Shown here in pieces: positions 21,539-33,800 of a stretch of 64,000 nucleotides of DNA. Both the position numbers and the translations under genes were made by a program. The DNA comes from Fistularia commersonii. Lineage: Eukaryota; Chordata; Actinopteri; Syngnathiformes; Fistulariidae. Numbering within the stretch: the stretch's first letter is position 1; each line of letters begins with the position of its first letter. The notes beneath the pieces were generated by a model. It saw only the letters and a list, made by a program, of their open reading frames with translations. It made no database searches and was not told the origin of the DNA. The stretch is from contig JBBMNZ010000003.1 of the NCBI GenBank assembly GCA_037954325.1, forward strand, positions 6,461,965 through 6,525,964. Reading direction: 5' to 3'.

Positions 21539-23408
21539 TGTCTTGGATTTGTGGGGACCAACACACACATTTAATTCCTTAGCCTCCGGCCCTAACCATC
21601 ACAACTGAATATCTAACTTTAAAAATACCCGTTTCAAACCTGAACCCTGAAACCCAGTCTTAACCCTGTATCACAAATGCATGCACAGACATTCACCCTC
21701 CTGTTTACAAAGTTATTTTTTAAGCAAAGTGCAACAGAATTCAATTGATTCTGGAAAAATGTTTAGGATGGTCTTCCTTTTTACCAAAAAAATTCCCTCT
21801 TCACCAAACTTGTAAGACCACTGCGGCATAGCAATGAAGTAAAAACAGAAACATTAAGAGGAAATTTTAAACACCAAACTTAAGAATTACCTGCTGCTGA
21901 AGACACAGGACCCGGGGTTAGGAAGGCGTTCATTCTGACGCTCTACTGCCATCTATTGGATAAAAATCATCATCAAAAATCCTAAATGGTAATTGACGAG
22001 ACATGAGAGGGTGACGGTACCTGCAGCAACCACTAGATGCCTCTAGAGTACATAAGTGTGCTCGTCCCTCACATAGTCGTATATCACTTTGAATGAAGCG
22101 CGAAAATAGGAGATAAGAAGAGACATCATCTACAGGCCGCAAGTCAGCTTCTGATCTCATCATTCCCCCACTGAAAAGGGAAGATTATCTATGGCAGTTG
22201 ATCAGGAGAAAGGAGGATAATAGACTAATTGCTAAAAACCATGATCTCTACCACATTTTTTGTTTAACTGATCCATATGAATGTGTAAACAACTGCAAAA
22301 AAACCTGATCACTTGAAAAACAGTTTTGGCAATCGTAAGCTTGTTTCTTTGACAAACCCCCAAAATCCTGATAACAAGCATGTATGAATATTTACATGTA
22401 TGAATGCTTGACTGACCATGGGATTTTTGAGTTGCCACATTGATTGAAAATCAGTGATTTCCAAAATCTTTAACTGGATCAAAGCTAACCGCACATAATT
22501 GGAAATAAATAAAGAAAACAGGCAGCTGAATATTCCAGCTTAATCTGATTTGTAAATTATGTTCTTAATCAGTGTTGCATCACCTGGATGTCCATGAAGG
22601 TGATTACTGGAAACCTGACATCTGAGCCAACCCAGGGTATTTTGATCATCTTGTTTTAGATAAGGATCAGGTTCCACTGAAATAAAGAAAAAAAAACTTG
22701 TCCTGAAGTATTCAACCACTGCATCATACTTTGAAAACATAATCTCTTGCCAGTGTTATCAGATGTGCTCATCAACACACCCTTTTTTGTTAAGTACTTG
22801 CAGCACTTGTAACTATCTACTGTACCCATTATATAACTGTGGTTTCCTTCTCTGAGATTAAACTCATTGATTAAAAGATGCCGGTGACAAATAAAAAAAA
22901 ACAAAAGGCCAAAATAACATGATGGGGAACAAGAACAATTAGGAAGGGCACCCTGCAAAAAAAGTATTGAGGACTGAGCACTGGCAGAAAGCAATTACTG
23001 CGTTGAAAATTAAACTTGACTTGTTAGTAAGACGTTCAGAGCCCCACATGTAAACGGATTATGATTGCATCATTACTGCAGACGTCATGAACTTCAAATA
23101 GCTTGTTTCTTTGAAACTTATTTTATGATGCTTCTATTTCTGCTCTCTCCATATATTTGTTTTTCAACTTTTTCAAGACGGATTGTATTTATGTGTCCGA
23201 AAATCACATATGACAATTTGTATTGAGGGACTGTACAATGTGAATAGGGGACCCTCTGTCCTCAGGCTCCAGACTAAGATCGGGGAATATCCTTTGAACT
23301 GGTTAAACATGGAAGAAACCTCAGAGAGAGCCTCAGAGGGGGAATCTCACAGGAAGAACAGAAGTGCATAGAAGAAAAAGACTACAGAGCCTTTCAGATG
23401 ACTCGTGC

Positions 23409-23436
<28 letters not shown>
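23409..23436. repeat. Poly-A tract (28 A)
   Basis: A long homopolymer run that could mark a retroposon tail, but no SINE or LINE body is recognised upstream. Confidence 0.85.
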
Positions 23437-23439
<3 letters not shown>

Positions 23440-24216
23440 TTGTCAAACCATTTTACAAAAGCACACGTACAGATCGCACATGCTTCGCACGAACAATATT
23501 TTCAATTGTTTGAACTAAAGTGTGATCGGACTGTGCTTTCTCCGTGGTGCAGTGTTGTTCACTTGAAAAGCATCACATAGTCGGCCTGCTGGCTGTTGGG
23601 AGTTTGCTTAAAAATTTAAAAAGTCAGCAGAAGAATTTCCTCAGGCGTTTTGTTTCAAAAGGGAGGGTGGTGATATTTCAAGAGTATCGTCTTATCTACA
23701 TTTGACTCAAGGACAGAAATGTATTTCAATGTGAGATTTAAGTTTAATGAATTTAGAAATATATGTATCTATACATTCAAATCCTGTGAAACTTAAAAGT
23801 TGCTTGTGGCTCTGCAGGATAACCGGTAAATGAGGCTGGTCTTCAGATCAGATTGGACTCTTAATTGCATGTTGTGCTAACCACTAACAAAGGAAAACTA
23901 ACTGAGGAACAGATAAATTAATTATCATGGATATGTGCTGTGAATCTTACCATATTGCAGAATGAATCGAGGCCTTGTTGAATCAGCTATATATTCGTGG
24001 TTCCTCCTGTCATACTGGTTCTCATGTCAGTCTAGTAATATGTCAGCAGACGGACTCAGGGCTGCTCCAAACTTGTGCGAAGGCAGATTTGCTGATGCAC
24101 TTGCTGCAAGCACAAGAAAATGTTATATTATTTATTTGTTTTCATTGTTTTTTCTTCCCTGCCAATATTCCCTCGCTTGACTTTTTTATTTTAGATTCAG
24201 GATCATAAATCAGAAT

Positions 24217-24540
24217 CTTTATTCACTGAGTAGTTTTCACGTACAAGGATTTTGCTGTGGTGCAGCGGTGCCTCATAGACGACTAACAATAATAATAATA
24301 ATAATAATAATAAGAGTTTAAGTTGGAAAAAATGTAACTAAAAATCTAAGAAACAGGTGGCGCAAAGGAGCGGGTTGTGGAAAGAGCAGCGGGGCAGAGT
24401 CAGTGTCAGTGGGGGTCCCGGGCCTTACTGATGAGGCTGCAAACAAAAAGAAGCTGTTTTTGTGGCAAGAGGATTTGTTCCTGATGGACCGCAGCCTCCT
24501 GCCAGAGGGGAGTGTTTCAAACAGTTCGCATCATTGGTGA
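24217..24540 (+). repeat. Dispersed fish repeat with internal (AAT)n
   Basis: It starts 'cagaatctttattcactgag', includes an AAT microsatellite at 24288-24313, and continues through 'ctgatggaccgcagcctcct' and 'gccagaggggagtg'. The latter phrases belong to a repeat seen often in teleost genomes. No reading frame is intact and the class is uncertain. Confidence 0.55.
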
Positions 24541-26680
24541 GAGGGGTATTTCCTCAAAGTATCAAACTCCTCATTGTATTAGTGTATAGAAGGGGCTGCC
24601 AAGTATAAAAAGGCAGCACTTATACAGTGTTGATGACATTTTGCATTATTTCAGAAGCAGCTAATCTGAAACTTCAGGCCTGCAGGGAATGCAAGTAATA
24701 TGGCAACATCAGAAAAGTAAGAGGGGATTAAACAGAAGGTTATAAGGTTATTTTTTGTTTGTTTGATTCTTTTCTAAAGTCAAGGACACGGTTTATAGGC
24801 TGGCAGACAGGTGCATAATAAAATTACACAATCGGACTGAAAGCCAATTATAATCAAATCACAGATTGAGAAAAATAAACTTTTCAGGGACAGAGTAAAT
24901 AGGAAGCATTTCATGTGTTACCGTTTGTTGTTTTTTTTACACTGAAAAAATTAAGTAATAAACCTGTATATGCTCACCTGTTTTGTGTGCATCTTTTTGG
25001 ACCCAATAATTTAATGTGAATGATTACTGTTTTTCAGCGATCAGACTTATTGTCACAGCAACAGCTATTCCTTGTTTCTTTTATTTTTTTTTGCTATTCC
25101 TTGTTTCATAACACTGCATTTTGAACTGTAATACTTTGATATGAATTGTTGGTAGGTGACTATGAAAAGATCACCAGCTGATCAATGTGAATGACTGCAG
25201 TCTGACAAAATCTGTGAGACTTCAATTTGGTTTAGATTTGAAAAATCTGAGGGGCAAATTAAGGCATTTTGCAGATGAATACAAGAGAGTTGGAATTAGC
25301 ATAGCGCTTTATCATTACGACTTTTTCCCAGGGTGTTTTGGCCGAAGAAATATATATCGAATTTTTACTTAATTCTAATAATTATAAACAAGAAAAAAAC
25401 ATTTCACTCAGTTTTACAGATTGAAAATACCAATATCATTGAGCAACCCATTGATACTGTAGCATTGATAATCAGGTCAAAAACAACATCAATACAACAC
25501 ACAGTGAGACCATCCAGTAACTGAGAAACAAGGAAAGATGTAGATGACTCAATACAATACAGAGTCACTGTTTTTTTTTCAGTCACTTGAGGACTTTTCA
25601 TGCATGCTCATTCTATACTCTTAAATAAAGCGTCAATTCTTAACCCAATGTATGCGTTTACCCTTGACGTGTGAAAGTGTCAGTAAGCCAGAGAGATCGT
25701 CCTGGTTTTTGCAGAGAAAACAGAAACTGTATTTCATAAAATGAGGTAACATTGATGAAAATATTTATCATTCATTAAATGATCAACAAGGCACCAGGCA
25801 TCAATACAAAAGCATTCTTGGCTGTATTACAGTATAAATCATAAAACCAAAAGCTGATATACTTACAGAGTTCATACTGTTGTGAATTTTGTTCTTCTTT
25901 GTAGCTCTGCATCATATTTGGACAATCAAAAAGGCATATCAAGACTTGCATTTCAATATGTAGAAAAATTTTGGCTGTGCATCTTTTTTTCAAGTTCTTG
26001 TATGATTCTAATTACTAATGCTATATGCCCAGGGAATAGGATGAAATAGACAATCCTGCCCAAACCAGAAAAATTAACATTTTTCACTGTGTTTTCACTG
26101 CACTTGTACTTCAGCTGAATGTCAATACAACTCTAATCGCACAGGAAAAAAAAACATGCAAAGATTGGTTGGTTCCCTCCATGATTCCTGAGGAGATAAA
26201 CACGTTCACCAATATCATCCATGTGAATAGCTTAAAGTGGAGAGTAACAAATAAGTCCAGCTGTTCCAATGCCCTGCTGAGATTTCAGACAAAAACAATT
26301 AAAATGAATGAATTAATTAATGAACAGCAAAGAATGTTGGATTTTGAGAGGCCTCGGCATCTTAGGCCAGATTAATGACTGGGGGACTTTTTGTGTGGGG
26401 TCTGGAAGTTCTTTTCCTGCCTCCAGAAGGTCTTGAGGTTCACCAGCATCCTCCGACAGACCTAAAACGTACAATTACGCTTACAGACTTGTCTAGAATT
26501 GAAAATGATGTTGTGTAAATTGTGTAAAAAAAAGGGGGGTTAATAACTGCATTCTGTCTGGCGTGATGATTAACTGTTGAATAGTCAAATGTTTAAAGGG
26601 GGTGGTGAAGTACAGGTGTGCATTCAGACAAAAAAAACAACATAAAGTGAAATACTGAAAAACCACTCTTGTCGAAATCA

Positions 26681-26860
26681 TCCTGTCCTTGCAAGGACAG
26701 GACTTGATGTCCTTCACTTGAAGATGTTTCACCCCTCCTCCAAGAGGCTTCTTCAGTCCTGAGAACTGAACTGAAGAAATTCAGGTTCAGAGGATTTTGA
26801 AGATTTTCACGAGAATTCACCATGACCTGGATGATCGAGAACCTCCACAGACTGAAACCA
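26681..26860 (-). repeat. Dispersed repeat remnant with 22-bp palindrome
   Basis: Bases 26681-26702 are a perfect palindrome (TCCTGTCCTTGC plus its complement). Next to it the minus strand reads 'gaagaagcctcttggagg' then 'ggggtgaaacatcttc', and the plus strand has 'tgacctggatgatcgagaac'. These phrases resemble a family dispersed in vertebrate genomes, possibly Penelope-like, but the class is not certain. Confidence 0.5.
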
Positions 26861-27559
26861 TTTTACGCCACACTGTCAATCACAAAAAACACACATTAGC
26901 ACTGTAGCACATGTCAGTGAAGGACCTTGAGTAAAAATGAATATTTTTTTCACACCTGTCCATCAATAATATCTACCATAACTCATAATTTCGTCTTGAA
27001 TGACAACATCTATGGCTGTACGGCCTTGCAATCCTACAGACAGTCTCATTAGATTAGGGCTGTAAATGTCACAGGTCAATGATGGAATGAGGAGATTCTA
27101 CAGATAAGATCTAAACGTACGAGTATCCAGCATGTAACAGGAAAGGCTTTACCAACGGAACCCACTCAATCACCAAAAGCAAAAAAATCTAATCTACTTA
27201 TAACATCTCCAACTGCGGCTACTGTGTGTACTCATAAAACCAGTGAAGGAAAAGCGCCCCATTTCAGATGAGCTGATAAGGGGAGGAAAAAATAAAAACA
27301 AAAACAAATGGTTTTATTCATCGCAAGACCACGGGTGTTAATGATACGATCATATGGCTCTGCGGTGTGGTTTACGTATGGTGCAAATAAAAAGAGCTTT
27401 TTAACGTATTGAAGATCATAAGGCATGATGACGCTCATCCACTATATGAAAACAACCGCAGAACTGCATTACTAATGAACTTGCCCCAGTGTCAATGTAG
27501 CCTGAAGTATGGTTACCATGACAGTCAGTTGAGAAATATGAATTGAAACGTTTAATATA

Positions 27560-27829
27560 TGCGGCGAGCCGAGAGCACACCCGCTTCTGGTGCTTCCTCC
27601 AAGCGGGAGGCGTAGTTACCGAAGCAAGTATCACATTACCACGTAAAACTCACAGTTTCGTTCAGTCCAACCTGAACCTAAAGGTGTGGAGAGTCCTAGC
27701 GGCAGCTAGCATCCAACATAGCAGTTTTAGAGAGGCTCCGCCGCGGCGGCTCGGTCGGTATTTAGCGTCCGCTTAAAAGTCACCTTTCCCCCGCCAACGT
27801 TTATTTTGTCGTTACATTTGTATTTACAG
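27560..27829 (+). promoter_or_regulatory. GC-richer promoter / 5' UTR region of IkB-like gene
   Basis: Base composition rises sharply in GC and CpG between about 27560 and 27990 compared with the AT-rich flanks, as expected for a vertebrate promoter. A plausible splice acceptor 'gtatttacag' ends at 27829, ten bases before the ATG, so a noncoding first exon probably lies in the GC-rich block. No TATA box or exact kappa-B site was identified. Confidence 0.45.
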
Positions 27830-27838
27830 TTGCTCAAG

Positions 27839-30800
27839 ATGAAACGACGGTCCAGAAGAAAGGAGCCGAGAGACAGAGGTTATGGGACAGCGGCCGGTGA
27901 GGTCAAACTCTCCGTTCGTACTGGAGACGCCGAGGACCAATTTACCGAACCAGACTCACCTGTTGCGGGCCGGAGCGGAGGAGAGAAAGGTAAAACTATT
28001 TCCGGACAGCTTGCCGCATCTCACATATTTTTAATTTCATTATTTATTATGCACTATTTGAAATTTATTGTCCTTTATTATTTTTTCATTGTTATTTTAA
28101 ACCACTGGACTCCAAACAATTTACACGCTAAATTGCGGTTTGTGACAAGTAGATCAATCTTGCTAAGCAAAACAATCCGAGCTAAACAAATTGCCAGAAA
28201 TTCATAAACTAATTGAGTGTAAAGACAATATGTGTGTTTTGAACCTTTTATTGAATTAATACGTCAAACAAAAACAGATTAACTTGTAAACAAATCCCGA
28301 GAGCTGTTACTGGAAAGAGAGCAACTTCTAAGCCCTGCCCAGGATGCTAGTAGTAGTATCAGTAGTAGTAGTAATAACATCGATAGCATATTTGTTTATT
28401 CGGAGATTATGGTATTAATATTGATCTGATTTTTCCAGTGACTTATCAGTAGCAATAATGTGTAGAATTTCAATCCAGTCACTGTTTAAGGACAGTATTA
28501 CAGGTCTTGCACAATTTCAGTTTTTATTCATCCATCTTGATGCATGAAGCATTCTTGAAACCACCCCATTGTTTCTTTCTTATTATTAATATCATGTAAT
28601 GTACAGAATATGATTCAAGCATTTGGAAACAAAGTTTTGAGGGTAGTTGAAAATATACATGTACTAACATTACAGGTACGTTTTGTGTCATCTTGTAAGT
28701 ATTTCGAAGAATTAAAAAAAATTGCTGGATATTTCTAGAGTTCCTTAAGGTAAACTAATGAAGACCACTGAACACAACGATACAATGATTGATACAGCAT
28801 AAAGTTCTCATCTTCACAATCCAAATGATCACTTGATCATCCCTTGTGATAAATGATTTTATTTCAGGTATTCCAGTCGGAAGCTCATATATATATGTAT
28901 AAATGCATGTGTGTAAATAAATATATATATAAATATATACATGTCCATTTTTGTTTTCCAGTTTCAAAGTGTTCCAGTGACAATGACAAGGTCTATCTTG
29001 GAGTTCGTGTCAAGATGCCAGTAAAAGATCTCCTGAGGAACATCCGCCTGGCAAAAGGCTGGGATCCAAACGAGCTTCAGGTATCATTTGTGCAATCCTG
29101 CGATCTTAATTAAAATGATTCAGCCCCAGAATGCATTTTTATAATATTATCATATTTGTATTGTAAAGCTCAAAAAGCAAGAAAGCTGGATGTTAGATCC
29201 CATAATTTCAGTCACCAGACCAGATTTTAATCAATCTTATTCCATACAATTTGCAGCTCTAAACAAAAAGTTTTTCGAAACTTTGAATTCATAAGTCATA
29301 TACAGTATATTGTATATCATTTAATGGTAAACATTTAACAATATTATATGGGGGGAACAAATATGTGACATGGGGAAATTTACTGTATAATGCACCATAA
29401 TGTTAAAGAAGTCTAGATTTCTCTCTACAATCACAATTTGCCAGCATCATAAAGAATTGGGAATTATATACCACCACTGCTTTTTCTTTGCACTTTCTGT
29501 TATGGCAGATCTGAGGTAAAAATCCAATTTAAAAAATAGCTTCTGTATTTTCATTTAGATTTTTCATGCATTTTGAGCTACAGGGAAGTTTTGATAGCGT
29601 AATTGTTTTTGAAATATAAAGGGCAATAATTTAAAATATTTTCTCTCGAATTTATCTTTTCATTCATATACTAATTAATCAGTTATCGCTGATAATGTTT
29701 AAATTTTTTTCATTTTCAAACAATTTAATTTTCCAAAGATCATCAAAACAATTACTTCAAAACCATCCAGATGAAAAAATGGATCCATTGATGGAAGAAT
29801 GTTGAGTCTGTCTGCTATGTTGCAGTGTTGTTTTAATTTGATTCCTAAGTGCATATAAAATTTGGGAAAAGCTTTTTTATTATTCTACAAAATTAATCTT
29901 TATTATTTTTGAATTGTAAATCCTATTTTTGCCTTTTGCTTGATAAATAAATCTCTTCTCATTTACTTGTTTTTTTTTCTTAGTACTGTTTGGTGTGTAT
30001 CATTATTATAATCTTTATTGTTCATGCTATCATTTTTAGTGCATTGTTTATCATTTATTTTGCTGATGTTCCCAGTTACATCTCTTTATCATATTTGTGA
30101 AGCACAGGCTAATGGCTATTGTTATAAACAGCACTATATTAAATGATTTTTTAGTCACAGTTTTGCTAGAACGTTGTCCCAAACTCTGTCTTCCAGAAAG
30201 TGTGACCGCATGAAAGACTGTAGTACATCAAGTCCTGATATGAGAACTACAGCCAAATTCAGTATGGTTAAAATGCTGCAGATCAACTTTGAATTGGTGA
30301 CTTTCAGAATCCAACCACACCTTGGTTCCCATCAAGCAAAGTTCTCAATTGGGTTTAAGAGAGGATAAAACTTTGGGCTAGTATGGAAACTTTTCTAGTG
30401 TCTGATCACACAGTATGTTGGGATAACTGTCTGCCTGGAAGCCTCTGGGGCAAACCTCCCAATAAGCAAACACACTGAGCTTGGCCTATATTGTCTCCAC
30501 TTTTCATGCTGATCTTTGTTTTATACAAAAAAAGGTAACTAAGACTAAACTCTTCTCTTTTCTTTAAAAATACAGAACATGAACAGAAGCACAGTCAAAG
30601 GTTAGTAAAACCCATCCACACTTTAATAATTATAGCTGCTCTCTTTGTATGGTTATTGCATTCCCCATTTAAATTGTCAAAGAGATGTGCTTTTTTTAGT
30701 AGATCTGCCAATGAACAAAAGCACTGCAGGACATCAGCGTGTAAAAAGCCAACCTTCCTCCTACGCAGTAATCTCACTCTTCAACTTGACATTTTCGTTC

Positions 30801-33800
30801 TCAGGAGAGAAGAAACGAGTCAAAACATGCAAGGTCACAGCCATGGTGAGTGTTGGAAAATATCTACCGCACAGGTCCCTCAAGCAATGCTATAACTCAC
30901 CTGTCAGTTGCATCTATTGTGATAGATAACTTCAAATACCTCGTCTGTCCTTGACTTACAGAAAAAACACCCCACAAAAAGCTTGGAGGAGCTGGCAATT
31001 ATTGTGGAGGTGCTGGAGGAGGATCTCAAGACCAGTAAAGCCCACCACCCATCCCCACTCATGACATTGCCTTCAGCCTGCCCCTTTAGATCCGAGTGGT
31101 CTCCGGAGACGAATGGTAATTCACAGTGACTTATTTAGGTAGTTATTCTCACTGCATGTTCACACCGGGAAGTACTTAGACCCTTTACAGACACCCTGCT
31201 GGTTAAAGCAGAATCTGAAAAGTAGCTGCAATTTTTAATCTAAAAAATAGTAAACACAGTTGTGTTTTTACAAAGACACTGACCGCCTTATTTTAGTTGT
31301 CTTTTATGGCGAAAAAAGTTGAATTTCCAAAGATATATTCAAAAATTTCCCTTTCTTCCCATCTTGTGTCAAAATCTGCTCTTGTTATAATACCTTAGAT
31401 ATTTTTTATCCTTCAGCAAATAACTTTTAAAAAATGCTGGCAATGCTGGGCTAGTGGGTAACCACTGAGGACTAGTTTTTAACCCAGGTGATAATCCACT
31501 ATGATGGGCCTTTCTTCCTTACGTTTAGCTACTTTGAACTCTCCGCATATTTCCAAAGATTGGATGAAACAGGGGTGGCACAGTGGTGCAATGGTTCCGC
31601 CTCAGCAGTTCCTTGTTTGAACCTGCAATCAAAACCCCAGTTCAGAAGAAAATCGTCATTCATCATTTTTTTCCAGTCTTAACATGCGGTATTATCACTC
31701 CAAGTTACAGGGTACAACAGTGATGAGTCAGACGAAATGATCCCCAGCCCCCAGTCCGTCATGAGTTGGTCATCGGGCACAGCTGAGTACCACCAACCTC
31801 AGTCCCCTCCTGGCTTCATGCACTCAGGCTATCAGCCGTCCTGCGTTGACCTGCATCAAGGGGGAATCATGGGAGTGGACAGAGAGAAAGGGGACAAGAG
31901 TTTTGGTCCACCGAACCACAGTTGCAATCTGAGCAACATGGATTTCTTCCGATCGCAGCTGCTGAGAGAGGAGAGCCAGCTGAGAGACATCTCTGACGCG
32001 GCACTTCTGGCCATTGATGAGCGCTGTAGGACGTGAGTTAGCTAAACATGACCCTCATCTAGGGAAAACTTCACAGTGCACCCCCCTATTTATTTTACAT
32101 TTATTTTTCAAAGAATACTTTTACAAGGTATCAATTTTATCCATTTTGATCTAATTTCATTGACTAATCGGTTTCTGCAATAAAAAAATGAATAATACTT
32201 ACATAAATACTTTAAATATTCCATACAAATTGATACCGCTGTTGGACAATAGAAAACAAAATAAAATTTGCTAATTTTTTCTTCAATTACTAAAAGGATT
32301 ATGGACATGCTTGACTTTTGACCATTTATGGTCCATCCGTCTTTCTCTAGCACAACGGTTTTAGATTCATTTGTCATCCATTCAAGTCGAGTATATATAT
32401 ATGTATGTTTTTTTTTTGTTTTTTTTTTTAATTTAACATGCTCATAACTGTTTCTCTGTCTCCAGAATCCTCCATAGAGTGGTGTGTGAAGGAAGACGGG
32501 CACTTGCCTTTGCCATCGCAAAAAGGATGTCTTTTCTAAACAGCCTGGACCTCAAAGATTCTGATGGAATGGTAAATTACTTTGGTAGTTTTTTGTGTTG
32601 CAATCAGCTACTTCATTTATTTATTTATGCTCATAACCAAAGCACTGTTGCTAAAACAAACACCAGAAGCAATGTAGTGTGTTCAACTAATTCTCATAAT
32701 TGGTTTTGCAAAAGTGGCCTCGTTTTTTTTTTTTTTTTGCTTTTTTTTAGTTTGTTTCCTTTTATACTTATAATGTCACAAGATGCAGCGTGTTGTTTAG
32801 CAAGGCACAATCTAAAACTCACCCTTAAAAATTGTTCTCATTCTTAACAGCTTCAGTTGGGAAATACTGGTAGCATAGTCGCCAAAAGATGTACCTGTCT
32901 CATGTTTGCACAATACTGCATTTGTGTTTTGCTCGCAGACTCCACTTCTCCTCGCCGCAAACCACAATCAACACCTGATGGTGGATGATCTGATCCGTTT
33001 GGGCGCCAGTGTCAACGAGAAGAACAAATCAGGGAAGTCCTGCCTTCACCTCAGTGCTGAGAAAGGCTACATCAGAGTACTGGAGGTTAGAGATTTTGCT
33101 TTTTTCTTTAAGTTCCACAGTGAGGTTTCCAGACAAAATCTCAAATTTTAAGACAGTTGTTGGAATATTAGCAAAATAGCCAGAATTTCCTGTATTCCAA
33201 ATCAAAGGTCAAATTCACTCATGTTAAGTAGCAGACATTATCTGGCACATTTTGAGCTGGATATTTGTTTTATTAACCTTCACTATTCGTCCCGCACATT
33301 TAAATTATATGATGTGAGTGAAATTCTCGCTGTCCTTATTTCCCAGAGGTTTCCATCTCACCCATAGGGAATTTACTTATTGGTATATTTAACACTAATA
33401 TAAGTATGTCCAATTATATGTGTTGGATGCAGGACAAGATTTTTAAGTGTCTGCATCATTCCACAAGAATATGTTTTAAGTTTCCAGCTCACGCACAGCT
33501 GTCAACTTCAGTTGATGGTTGACGGATCACATAGCGCAGCATTCTTGACTTTCTTTGCTGAAATTCATCCAGTTAATTGCTGGTACACTTCACCTTCATG
33601 TTGTGCTTGTTTGCATGTGCGCATGTGTGCAGGTGCAAGGGAGTTTCTGTTCTGTGTTTCTGTGCATGAGTACACTCCCTTTAATGTGAAATATGTTGTG
33701 ACTGCTTGGCACACACAAACTGCCGGTTTGGTGAGACACGCCCACTGACATTAGTGTGTCAGTATTCATTGATGAGAAAAAAATCTCGAGAAAAGTTTCA

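Larger units (their letters stand above)
13700..27550. other. Intergenic region between pou2af1 and the IkB-like gene
   Basis: No coding exon could be supported in about 13.9 kb. The longest open frames (15407-15751, 15922-16578, 16849-17295 minus) show no recognisable protein and no splice context. Contents: an 'atttattgtcacatgc' type repeat scrap (16465-16535), a (GT)n run (18485-18531), a hairpin (18650-18682), a (CA)n run (21488-21536), a poly-A tract (23409-23436), a dispersed repeat (24217-24540) with an AAT microsatellite, and a palindrome-bearing repeat (26681-26860). The rest is AT-rich and unassigned; lymphoid enhancers of either flanking gene could lie here. Confidence 0.6.

Noticed and set aside
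21930..22163. Minus-strand open frame with Cys/Arg-rich translation
   Set aside because: No family recognised; the sequence around it looks like non-coding DNA with a CTCF-like site.
23962..24208. Two overlapping plus-strand frames (about 75 residues each)
   Set aside because: No homologue recognised and they run straight into a dispersed repeat at 24217.
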